In this document: positions 16,284 to 21,363 of the stretch, in pieces | How positions within the stretch are numbered: position 1 is the first letter of the stretch | Layout of the letters: each line of letters begins with the position of its first letter | Assembly (NCBI GenBank): GCA_038214135.1 | Contig: JBBQSD010000097.1 | Span: 1-24,135 of the forward strand | Length of the DNA stretch: 24,135 nucleotides | Direction of reading: 5' to 3' | DNA from: JANLSE01 sp038214135 | Lineage (GTDB): Bacteria > Chloroflexota > Chloroflexia > Chloroflexales > Roseiflexaceae | The notes under the pieces: generated by a model | The model's database searches: none | Told to the model about the DNA's origin: nothing | What the model saw: the letters and a program-made list of their open reading frames with translations, nothing else | Translations under genes and position numbers: made by a program

Positions 16284-16427
16284 GAATGGTAGCGTCCTCT
16301 GATCGCATTGGCGTACACGCCTTCTAAGCGCTTGGTCATCGGTTCGAATCCGATCTCCCCGTCGACCGGGGAGTAGCTCAGTGGTAGAGCAAGAATACTC
16401 GCCGACGCAACTCGGACGCTGCCATTC
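16284..16427 (+). tRNA. Circularly permuted tRNA-Arg(TCT) precursor
   Basis: The 3' half comes first: bases 16318-16361 give anticodon-stem positions 29-31, loop CTTCTAA, TGGTC, T arm ATCGG-TTCGAAT-CCGAT and acceptor CTCCCCG. After five bases the 5' half follows, 16367-16393: acceptor CGGGGAG, TA, D arm with GG and positions 26-28 (AAG). Joined in tRNA order, every stem pairs perfectly, including AGCGC/GCGCT formed from both halves. The outer ends are closed by a perfect 14-bp inverted repeat (16284-16297 with 16414-16427) and an inner 6-bp helix (16308-16313 with 16400-16405). No CCA is encoded. How it is cut and joined is unknown. Confidence 0.75.
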
Positions 16428-16440
16428 ATCATTCTTATAC

Positions 16441-16516
16441 CAGGTAGTAGCTCATTCAGTAGAGCGCCGGCGCGCCATGCCGGAGGTGGTGGGAGCGTAG
16501 CCTACCTACCTGACCA
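16441..16516 (+). tRNA. tRNA-Gly(GCC) with non-canonical elbow and C33
   Basis: Acceptor CAGGTAG/CTACCTG, anticodon stem CCGGC/GCCGG, loop GCGCCAT, discriminator A and CCA. Position 33 is C rather than the near-universal U. The D loop ATTCAGTA has AG instead of GG and the T loop is AGCGTAG (A54, G55, U58). Confidence 0.82.
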
Positions 16517-16519
16517 TGT

Positions 16520-16596
16520 GCATCTGTAGCCCAATTGGCAGAGGCTGCTGGCTTAGACCCAGCACAGTGCAGGTTCGACTCCTGTCAGATGTACCA
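16520..16596 (+). tRNA. tRNA with Leu(TAG) anticodon on a short-variable-loop body
   Basis: Acceptor GCATCTG/CAGATGT, anticodon arm GCTGG-CTTAGAC-CCAGC, T loop TTCGACT, CCA encoded. The variable region is only five bases, whereas bacterial tRNA-Leu has a long extra arm. Charging identity is therefore uncertain. Confidence 0.85.
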
Positions 16597-16624
16597 TTTC
16601 TCTTTCTGCTTCTTTCTTCAACAT

Positions 16625-16701
16625 GCCGCCGTGGCGCAACTGAATAGCGCAGGCGTCTTCTACACGCATGGTTCGAGGTTTGAGTCCTCGCGGCGGCGCC
16701 A
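16625..16701 (+). tRNA. tRNA-Arg(TCT), linear copy, A19-U56 elbow
   Basis: Acceptor GCCGCCG/CGGCGGC, anticodon loop CTTCTAC, T arm CGAGG-TTTGAGT-CCTCG, CCA encoded. Position 56 is U and the D loop has GA in place of GG, which restores a 19-56 pair as A-U. Confidence 0.88.
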
Positions 16702-16710
16702 GATCTATGA

Positions 16711-16784
16711 TGTGGAGTAGTTTCTGTTGGTAGAAACGCTGGTCTTTGGCACCAGAGGCAATGGTTCGATTCCATTCTCCACAG
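16711..16784 (+). tRNA. tRNA-Gln(TTG)
   Basis: Acceptor TGTGGAG/CTCCACA, D loop with GG, anticodon loop CTTTGGC, T loop TTCGATT. After discriminator G the genome reads CGA, so CCA is not encoded. Confidence 0.9.
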
Positions 16785-16791
16785 CGATTAT

Positions 16792-16866
16792 GGGGATGTT
16801 AGTTCAGCAGCAGAATGCCTGACTGTGAACCAGGCGACGCCGGGGCAGCACCGGCCCATCCCCCCA
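16792..16866 (+). tRNA. tRNA-His(GTG) with non-canonical elbow
   Basis: The anticodon loop holds GTG, and an extra 5' G (16792) faces a C discriminator, the histidine identity element. T arm GCCGG-GGCAGCA-CCGGC has G54, G55 and G58; the D loop AGCAGCA has AG in place of GG. CCA is encoded. Pairs 7-66 and 31-39 are mismatched. Confidence 0.85.
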
Positions 16867-16869
16867 TGT

Positions 16870-16944
16870 GTCGCACAAGCCAAGTAGTGAGGCCCACGTC
16901 TGCAAAACGTGTTTGGGTGGGTGCAAATCCCATGTGCGATTCCA
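16870..16944 (+). tRNA. tRNA-Cys(GCA) with A18-G55 elbow
   Basis: Acceptor GTCGCAC/GTGCGAT, anticodon arm CACGT-CTGCAAA-ACGTG, U discriminator as usual for Cys, CCA encoded. The T loop TGCAAAT has G55 and the D loop has AG in place of GG. Confidence 0.9.
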
Positions 16945-16948
16945 TTAT

Positions 16949-17035
16949 GGAAGGGCAAGCCGATTGGCGACGGCAGCGCGGTGCTAACGCGTCGAGCAGA
17001 ATGCCTTGCGGGTTCAACTCCCATCCCTTCCGCCA
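16949..17035 (+). tRNA. tRNA-Ser(GCT)
   Basis: Class II tRNA: acceptor GGAAGGG/CCCTTCC, anticodon loop GTGCTAA, long variable arm, T loop TTCAACT, discriminator G and CCA. Confidence 0.92.
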
Positions 17036-17073
17036 TTATGCAATGTTAAACAACCGAAAGGGGGTGATCATCA

Positions 17074-17580
17074 ATGACCGATGTGTTGGTATTGAACGCA
17101 AGCTACGAGCCATTGCGGATCGTCTCGGTACGGCGAGCAATGGTCATGCTCCTTCAGCGGAAGGCCGAGCTCGTCGAGGCGGCGACACAGATGCTACGAG
17201 CGCAGGGCATGACATTCGCGGTGCCATTGGTGGTCCGCCTGGTTCGGTATGTCGCCATTCGGCGAACGCACCAGTTGCCATGCTCACGCCGAGGTGTGCT
17301 GGCCCGTGACCAGGAGACATGCCAGTATTGTGGTGTGCAACCAGGCCGTGCGCATCTAACAATCGACCATGTGTTGCCACGGGCACAGGGCGGCAGCACA
17401 ACCTGGGAGAATGCTGTGGCAGCATGTTCAGCCTGTAACCACCGCAAGGCCAACCGCACACCGCAGCAGGCAGGGATGACACTGGCAAGCTTGCCACGCC
17501 GACCAAGCTATGTCGCATTTGCCCTGCTTGGCACACTGGAGCGCCATGCTGTCTGGCAGAAGTATGCCTATGCAGCGTGA
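17074..17580 (+). CDS. HNH endonuclease inside the tRNA array
   Basis: A 168-residue protein with a C-terminal HNH domain: zinc-type CQYC (Cys83, Cys86), the catalytic IDHVLPRAQGG (Asp98-His99), WENAVAACSACNHRK (Asn113, Cys118, Cys121, Asn122-His123). The N-terminal 70 residues are basic and helical. Such small HNH proteins nick or cut DNA; some are homing or phage packaging enzymes and others are of unknown role. It reads with the tRNAs, 38 bases after tRNA-Ser and before tRNA-Ala, with the strong site GAAAGGGGGTGATC before its ATG. It may help the array move, or it may be cargo. Confidence 0.88.
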   Translation: MTDVLVLNASYEPLRIVSVRRAMVMLLQRKAELVEAATQMLRAQGMTFAVPLVVRLVRYVAIRRTHQLPCSRRGVLARDQETCQYCGVQPGRAHLTIDHVLPRAQGGSTTWENAVAACSACNHRKANRTPQQAGMTLASLPRRPSYVAFALLGTLERHAVWQKYAYAA

Positions 17581-17591
17581 CATCTGATACG

Positions 17592-17655
17592 GTGACGAGG
17601 TGACTGTGCTGATGAGGAGCTGCACAACATCGATCAAGCGCAGTCACTTTGTCAC
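17592..17655 (+). other. Stem-loop with a buried ribosome binding site, after the HNH gene
   Basis: GTGAC and GTGACTG on the left pair with CAGTCAC and GTCAC on the right (12 bp, one 3x3 internal loop). The left arm contains GAGGTGA followed by a GTG at 17606 that opens a frame of about 50 codons running through tRNA-Ala. A similar sequence, GGTGAGGAGGTGA, lies before another GTG frame at 20476. It could be a translation-controlled leader or a processing element. Confidence 0.4.
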
Positions 17656-17658
17656 GAG

Positions 17659-17733
17659 GGGTCGCATCGTCCAACAGCAGGACGCCCGCCTTGCAAGCAG
17701 GAAATCCGGGTGCGATTCCCGGTCGATCCACCA
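17659..17733 (+). tRNA. tRNA-Ala(TGC), second copy, A18-G55 elbow
   Basis: Anticodon loop CTTGCAA, G3-U70 pair kept, CCA encoded. The T loop TGCGATT has G55 and the D loop AACAGCA has AG in place of GG. Compare the first Ala(TGC) copy, which has the ordinary elbow. Pairs 7-66 and 29-41 are mismatched. Confidence 0.85.
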
Positions 17734-17739
17734 TACTAC

Positions 17740-17814
17740 GACCCTGTTGTCTACTGGTTAGGACACCTGTCTCTCGTACAGGTGGAGCGGGTTCAATTCC
17801 CGCCAGGGTCGCCA
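17740..17814 (+). tRNA. tRNA-Glu(CTC)
   Basis: Acceptor GACCCTG/CAGGGTC, anticodon arm CCTGT-CTCTCGT-ACAGG, D loop with GG, T loop TTCAATT, discriminator G and CCA. Confidence 0.92.
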
Positions 17815-17880
17815 TGTAGTCGTCGGACGCAGCAGCTTCATTCTTGAAACCTATGCGCACACACGTTGGGATCTGTTTCG

Positions 17881-19449
17881 TCACCGAATCTCATACAGCT
17901 CGGCATAGGAAACGCGCTGGAGTAGGCGATAGTTGGCTTTTGCTTGCTGGTAGAGTGGGTTGGAATCATTCGCCATTGTGATGAGGTAGCGCGGCTCCCA
18001 ACTGCCGGTATCGCTACTCAGGGTTTCTGGTTGCAGAATGAAGGGCTTGTCGATCAGCGAACTCACGATCGGGTATGTTTCGTATGTAGCAAAGAGCACG
18101 GTATTGGGTGGGAGTGCTGCTCGTATGGTGGTGGCCTCAGCCTGTTCTTGATCCCAGGTTGTCGCTAGCTTTATATTGCCATATGGCGTGACACCAACAT
18201 TGGCCATCAGTAGAACTATCAGCACGCTACTCACCAGCAGTGCAGTATAGCGTAGTAGCCTTGATGTACACACATGATCCCAGACAGCAAGCGCCACCAT
18301 TGCGATTGCAAAGCTCATACTTGTCAGGATATGGGTGCTTGTATGCACATGGATGTAGGCATGCTGCCGGAAACCAATAAACCAGAGTAGCTCACACACA
18401 ATGATCAGCCCAAGCCATGTTCGGGCGTGGCTATTGAGTTGGAGAATGCCACGTTTGTGTACAAGCAATATCAACAGCCCACCCAAGAGGGTGAGGACCT
18501 GGAGCAGGTAGTAACTTACAAGGCGGCGCAGAAGTTCGGCGTTGTATGGGATACCCCAGTTCAGTTCGCCAGTTCCGCTACCAGCATCGCCAGCGCGCTT
18601 GGTGAAGGCCTGAGTGAAATCATTGAGCACTGCCTGAGCACTACCAAGCATGTAGCTATTCTGTATAAAGCGTGCACCAAAGCCGATTGCGAGGCCAACG
18701 GCGACACTGCCAATGAGCTGGATGGCAATACCAGCACGTTCCCGCCACATGCCGGTACCGAACAGGAGTGGAAAGCCAAGTGCGTAACAGAGCATCGCCG
18801 GGATCATCTCGAAACCTGATAGTGAAATCGTCAGCATGGCTCCTAATGAACAGAGCCCGAGCCAGCGCCAGCGGCGAGTTCCCGTATGTAGCGCCGCCAG
18901 TGATAAGAACAGCAAGTTCCAGTATTTAGCGGCGAAATCATATGACTGATATCCGAACGCATCGGCCATGAGGTGGAATGGCGCAGCGGCTGCCGCAAGC
19001 AGCATCGTCAGAAACGCAAGGCGCTGATCCTTAAACACACATTCGATCAACAAATACAGGGCCAACAGCCCAGAACATGAAAAAAGGAGCGGTACCACAC
19101 GTGCGCTTGTCGATGCCAGACCGAGCCGATAGCACAGCCCAAGGACAACTGCTGGGAATGATGGATGATGTGGCAAATATGTTGGCGGCAGGCCAATTAA
19201 TGGCCGATCATCGACGGTGACAGCAAAGTTCAGCGCGAAGAAGCCATAGCGATCAAGGTTTCGTGCAGCGATGATATGCGCAAAATCCGTCCACGAATCT
19301 CCGTGATCGGGTAGCTCGGAGCGCAAACTCTGGGTGCAAAAAATGAACAGGGCAATCGTCATCACCACCACAATCGGCAACCAGCGTGGAATAGATGCGC
19401 CCATGGAGTTCTGCGATTGATCAGAACGAGTCGGAGTCGATGGTAGCAT
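17881..19449 (-). CDS. GT39-like (PMT/ArnT-type) membrane glycosyltransferase
   Basis: A 522-residue integral membrane protein with about ten to eleven hydrophobic helices. After the first helix come SELPDHGDSWTDF (residues 44-56), with acidic residues where GT-C enzymes place their catalytic Asp, and later PPTYLPHHPSFPAVVLGL, typical of the PMT_2 family. A soluble C-terminal part of about 100 residues follows the last helix. Such enzymes move a sugar from a polyprenyl-phosphate carrier to protein or lipid on the outer face. The gene lies on the opposite strand between tRNA-Glu and tRNA-Met, so it splits the array. Its link to the tRNAs is unclear; insertion as cargo is likely. Confidence 0.78.
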   Translation of the reverse strand: MLPSTPTRSDQSQNSMGASIPRWLPIVVVMTIALFIFCTQSLRSELPDHGDSWTDFAHIIAARNLDRYGFFALNFAVTVDDRPLIGLPPTYLPHHPSFPAVVLGLCYRLGLASTSARVVPLLFSCSGLLALYLLIECVFKDQRLAFLTMLLAAAAAPFHLMADAFGYQSYDFAAKYWNLLFLSLAALHTGTRRWRWLGLCSLGAMLTISLSGFEMIPAMLCYALGFPLLFGTGMWRERAGIAIQLIGSVAVGLAIGFGARFIQNSYMLGSAQAVLNDFTQAFTKRAGDAGSGTGELNWGIPYNAELLRRLVSYYLLQVLTLLGGLLILLVHKRGILQLNSHARTWLGLIIVCELLWFIGFRQHAYIHVHTSTHILTSMSFAIAMVALAVWDHVCTSRLLRYTALLVSSVLIVLLMANVGVTPYGNIKLATTWDQEQAEATTIRAALPPNTVLFATYETYPIVSSLIDKPFILQPETLSSDTGSWEPRYLITMANDSNPLYQQAKANYRLLQRVSYAELYEIR

Positions 19450-19503
19450 TGATATATCTCTTTAGCATTCTGTAGGTTCGCTCACGATTGTATCACGGAC
19501 TAT

Positions 19504-19579
19504 GGCGCTGTGGCGAAGGAGCAAACGCAGCGGTCTCATACGCCGCCAATCGAAGGTGCAATTCCTTCCAGCGTCACCA
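19504..19579 (+). tRNA. tRNA-Met(CAT) with G55 elbow
   Basis: Acceptor GGCGCTG/CAGCGTC, anticodon arm GCGGT-CTCATAC-GCCGC, T loop TGCAATT (G55) with AG in the D loop, discriminator A and CCA. It could be elongator Met or, after lysidine modification, Ile. The initiator type is unlikely because the acceptor starts with a G1-C72 pair. Confidence 0.87.
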
Positions 19580-19587
19580 TCAACTAT

Positions 19588-19662
19588 GGCCTCGTCGTCT
19601 AACGGCCAGGATTCCTGTCCTTCAAACAGGGAACGCGGGTTCAACTCCCGCCGAGGCTACCA
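19588..19662 (+). tRNA. tRNA-Glu(TTC) with C33
   Basis: Acceptor GGCCTCG/CGAGGCT, anticodon arm CCTGT-CCTTCAA-ACAGG, canonical elbow (GG and TTCAACT), CCA encoded. Position 33 is C, not U. Confidence 0.88.
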
Positions 19663-19674
19663 GATCACACAGAT

Positions 19675-19751
19675 GCCGCTCTAGCTCAAATGGACAGAGC
19701 GCCTGGCTTCGAACCAGGAGGTTGGGGGATCATAGCCTCCGAGTGGCGCCA
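19675..19751 (+). tRNA. tRNA-Arg(TCG) with A54-U58 elbow
   Basis: Acceptor GCCGCTC/GAGTGGC, anticodon arm CCTGG-CTTCGAA-CCAGG, CCA encoded. The T loop ATCATAG swaps the usual U54-A58 pair to A54-U58 while keeping U55, C56 and the GG of the D loop. Confidence 0.87.
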
Positions 19752-19755
19752 GCAT

Positions 19756-19829
19756 ACCGGGATCGTCTAGCGAGAGGACAGCTGTCTCTGAAGCAGCGAA
19801 CCAAGGTTTGAATCCTTGTCCCGATGCCA
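19756..19829 (+). tRNA. tRNA-Gln(CTG) with A19-U56 elbow
   Basis: Acceptor ACCGGGA/TCCCGAT (one mismatch at 2-71), anticodon arm GCTGT-CTCTGAA-GCAGC, CCA encoded. T loop TTTGAAT has U56 and the D loop AGCGAGA has GA in place of GG. Confidence 0.87.
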
Positions 19830-19840
19830 TTTCCAATCAA

Positions 19841-19856
19841 GATGCGCTCGCGCATC
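19841..19856 (+). other. Short hairpin between tRNA genes
   Basis: GATGCG-CTCG-CGCATC, a 6-bp stem between tRNA-Gln and tRNA-Lys. No T-run follows, so a processing signal is more likely than a terminator. Confidence 0.4.
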
Positions 19857-19860
19857 ATGT

Positions 19861-19936
19861 GCCGCCGTAGCTCAATGGACAGAGCAAGCGCCTTTTAAGC
19901 GATGAGATGGGGGTTCAACTCCCTTCGGTGGCACCA
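19861..19936 (+). tRNA. tRNA-Lys(TTT)
   Basis: Acceptor GCCGCCG/CGGTGGC, anticodon loop CTTTTAA, D loop with GG, T loop TTCAACT, CCA encoded; one mismatch (28-42) in the anticodon stem. Confidence 0.9.
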
Positions 19937-19941
19937 GTTTA

Positions 19942-20017
<76 letters not shown>

Positions 20018-20020
20018 TGT

Positions 20021-20096
20021 GTTGCTCTGGCGTAATGGACAAGCGTGCCTGCCTTCCAAGCAGGTGGTCAGGGTTCGAATCCCTGGAGCAGCACCA
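20021..20096 (+). tRNA. tRNA-Gly(TCC)
   Basis: Acceptor GTTGCTC/GAGCAGC, anticodon arm CCTGC-CTTCCAA-GCAGG, D loop with GG, T loop TTCGAAT, CCA encoded. Confidence 0.93.
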
Positions 20097-20110
20097 ATTT
20101 CCCTATTCAG

Positions 20111-20193
20111 GGGTTGGCTGGGCATGAGTGAGCCCAACGCTCTGTAACAGCGCCGCAATTGCTGAAGAGGTGCAAATCCTCTCCAACCCACCA
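20111..20193 (+). tRNA. tRNA-Tyr(GTA) with A18-G55 elbow
   Basis: Class II body: acceptor GGGTTGG/CCAACCC, anticodon loop CTGTAAC, 13-base variable arm, CCA encoded. T loop TGCAAAT has G55; the D loop ATGAGTGA has AG in place of GG. Confidence 0.9.
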
Positions 20194-20198
20194 GTAAT

Positions 20199-20275
20199 CG
20201 GACGATAGCTCAATCTGGTTCGAGCATGAGCCTGATACGCTCACGATCATGGTTCAAATCCATGTCGTCCGACCA
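20199..20275 (+). tRNA. tRNA-Ile(GAT)
   Basis: Acceptor CGGACGA/TCGTCCG, anticodon arm TGAGC-CTGATAC-GCTCA, D loop with GG, T arm CATGG-TTCAAAT-CCATG, CCA encoded. Confidence 0.93.
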
Positions 20276-20276
20276 C

Positions 20277-20352
20277 ACCAGCGTAGCTCAACTGGCAGAG
20301 CGCCGCGCCTACACCGCGGAGGTTGCGAGATCGTTGCTCGCCGCTGGCACCA
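20277..20352 (+). tRNA. tRNA-Val(TAC) with C33 and A54-U58 elbow
   Basis: Acceptor ACCAGCG/CGCTGGC (A1-C72 mismatch), anticodon arm CCGCG-CCTACAC-CGCGG with C33, T arm GCGAG-ATCGTTG-CTCGC, CCA encoded. It starts two bases after tRNA-Ile. Confidence 0.87.
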
Positions 20353-20366
20353 TGCTATTGGCATAT

Positions 20367-20438
20367 CGGCGCGTAGCTCAATGGTCAGAGCAGGAATCTT
20401 ATACATTCTCGATTCTGGTTCGAATCCAGGCGCGCCGA
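20367..20438 (+). tRNA. tRNA-Ile(TAT)
   Basis: Acceptor CGGCGCG/CGCGCCG, anticodon arm GGAAT-CTTATAC-ATTCT, D loop with GG, T loop TTCGAAT. CGA rather than CCA follows discriminator A. A UAU anticodon for isoleucine is rare in bacteria, which mostly use a lysidine-modified CAU tRNA for AUA. Confidence 0.88.
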
Positions 20439-20475
20439 CGAAAATGATCGCATGACACGGTGAGGAGGTGAAACG

Positions 20476-20591
20476 GTGATTATCGCACAGGAGCGGCGCA
20501 GCCGCGTCGTTATTCTTGCCACTTGTTGCGTAATAGCCAGCCGCGTCGTTATTCTTGCCACTTGTTGCGTAATAGTTTGCGCGCCTGTCTG
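20476..20591 (+). CDS. Possible 38-codon hydrophobic peptide with an internal 13-residue repeat
   Basis: GAGGAGGTG lies a few bases before a GTG that opens a short frame. Its centre is RVVILATCCVI repeated twice, from the 39-base tandem duplication. The frame ends in TGA inside tRNA-Phe (20589-20591). The strong ribosome binding site is the only real support; overlap with a tRNA argues against a conserved gene. It might act as a leader peptide. Confidence 0.35.
20499..20576 (+). repeat. 39-base tandem duplication covering the 5' part of tRNA-Phe
   Basis: Two nearly exact 39-base units lie head to tail. Each contains CCACTTG-TT-GCGT-AATAG, the 5' acceptor strand and D-arm start of tRNA-Phe, so the first unit is an orphan tRNA fragment. 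Confidence 0.85.
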
Positions 20592-20632
20592 AAACACGGG
20601 AGGTGCAGGTGCGATTCCTGCCGAGTGGACCA
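20558..20632 (+). tRNA. tRNA-Phe(GAA) with A18-G55 elbow
   Basis: Acceptor CCACTTG/CGAGTGG, D stem GCGT/GCGC, anticodon arm CCTGT-CTGAAAC-ACGGG, T arm GCAGG-TGCGATT-CCTGC, CCA encoded. G55 is matched by AG in the D loop (AATAGTTT). Confidence 0.9.
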
Positions 20633-20635
20633 TAC

Positions 20636-20721
20636 GGGAGGGCAAGCCGATTGGCGACGGCATCCGTCTTGAAAACGGACGAGCATCCGCCTTGGGCGTT
20701 CAACTCGCCCCCCTTCCGCCA
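20636..20721 (+). tRNA. tRNA-Ser(TGA)
   Basis: Class II tRNA: acceptor GGGAGGG/CCCTTCC, anticodon arm TCCGT-CTTGAAA-ACGGA, long variable arm, T arm GGGCG-TTCAACT-CGCCC, CCA encoded. Its D arm is identical to that of Ser(GCT). Confidence 0.93.
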
Positions 20722-20726
20722 TGTTT

Positions 20727-20801
20727 CTGGGTGTGGTGTAGCGGGAGCATTCCGCGTTTGGATCGCGGAGGTCGCTGGTTCAATCCCAGCCGCCCAGACC
20801 A
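20727..20801 (+). tRNA. tRNA-Pro(TGG)
   Basis: Acceptor CTGGGTG/CGCCCAG, anticodon arm CCGCG-TTTGGAT-CGCGG, D loop with GG, T arm GCTGG-TTCAATC-CCAGC, CCA encoded. Confidence 0.93.
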
Positions 20802-20830
20802 CGAATTCACTATTGGAAAGGAGCGAACCA

Positions 20831-21052
20831 ATGCTACTTGTAACCGAAATCCTGCGCCTGCATGTGCGCTTCAATGGGCGCAGTGAGGATCTCGATCTTG
20901 CCATACTTGGGCTATCCCGTTCTGCAAGTGACGCGGAGCTGTGGGCTGCATTGGCACGCCATTATGATTGCACACTCGCTGATTTTGCCGATTCCGTGAT
21001 CGTTCGTGAGCCACAGGCGATTATTGTGCGGCCTGTCGCGTTCTATGGATAG
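20831..21052 (+). CDS. Small 73-aa protein of the tRNA/TROVE locus
   Basis: The ATG at 20831 has GGAAAGGAG upstream. The 73 residues suggest two beta strands (VTEILRLHVRF), a helix (ASDAELWAALARHYD) and two late strands (DSVIVREPQAIIVRP), ending AFYG. I do not recognise it. The pattern would suit a compact alpha/beta fold, possibly beta-grasp (ubiquitin-like), but the tail lacks a diglycine and this is only a guess. It sits between tRNA-Pro and the second permuted tRNA, in line with the TROVE gene, so it is probably part of the same unit. Confidence 0.7.
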   Translation: MLLVTEILRLHVRFNGRSEDLDLAILGLSRSASDAELWAALARHYDCTLADFADSVIVREPQAIIVRPVAFYG

Positions 21053-21057
21053 TTTCT

Positions 21058-21163
21058 AGCTCTCAGCTTTCAGCTTTCAGGCCGCTAACGATGAACGTTT
21101 GGATACACCACAGCCGTTGCAGTACCAGTACGACTTTCCCTCTGCGCTAAAATGCTGAGAGCT
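21058..21163. repeat. Inverted repeat between the small gene and the last tRNA-like gene
   Basis: AGCTCTCAGC (21058-21067) and GCTGAGAGCT (21154-21163) are perfect 10-base inverted arms around 86 bases. The left arm belongs to the CAGCTCTCAG family also seen at 1371. Confidence 0.65.
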
Positions 21164-21186
21164 GACGGCTGACGGCTCATATTTCT

Positions 21187-21338
21187 CTGGCGTGCCCTAA
21201 CTGCACAGGCGTACACACTATTTGATCCATTGTCTGCAAAGACACGCAGGTTCGAATCCTGCCTACTTCTCGAAGTAGTGGTGGAGTGGCTATCCACGAT
21301 GGAATGTGTTTCTGCCGCCCGTGCGACTTGCACGCCGG
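21187..21338 (+). tRNA. Circularly permuted class II tRNA precursor, anticodon unresolved
   Basis: The 3' half comes first: TCCAT (21226-21230, 3' side of the anticodon stem), a long variable arm TGTCT-GCAA-AGACA, T arm GCAGG-TTCGAAT-CCTGC, acceptor CTACTTC. After only two bases the 5' half follows: GAAGTAG (21272-21278), TG, D arm GTGG-AGTGGCTAT-CCAC, G, ATGGA (21299-21303). ATGGA pairs with TCCAT. The outer ends are closed by CTGGCGTGC/GCACGCCGG (21187-21195, 21330-21338) and inner helices GCAC/GTGC, GGCG/CGCC and ACACA/TGTGT. The junction falls in or near the anticodon loop, and I cannot assign the anticodon; the long arm suggests Leu, Ser or Tyr. Confidence 0.7.
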
Positions 21339-21363
21339 TTCATCTCAATACAAGGAGGGTGCC

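Noticed and set aside
16815..17309. A 164-codon frame crossing tRNA-His, Cys, Ser and the HNH gene
   Set aside because: It overlaps three tRNAs and the start of the HNH gene in another frame, with no Shine-Dalgarno.
17609..17616. CTGATGAG, the conserved box of a hammerhead ribozyme
   Set aside because: The required GAAA box and the third stem are absent downstream; the sequence is better explained as the loop of the 12-bp stem and a start codon context.
17144..17884. A 246-codon minus-strand frame opposite the HNH gene
   Set aside because: It is the mirror of the HNH gene and two tRNAs; the sense frame has catalytic motifs and a ribosome binding site.
21286..21363. An earlier start for the TROVE protein
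   Set aside because: It would lie inside the permuted tRNA, and the ATG at 21364 has a strong AAGGAGGGTG site.
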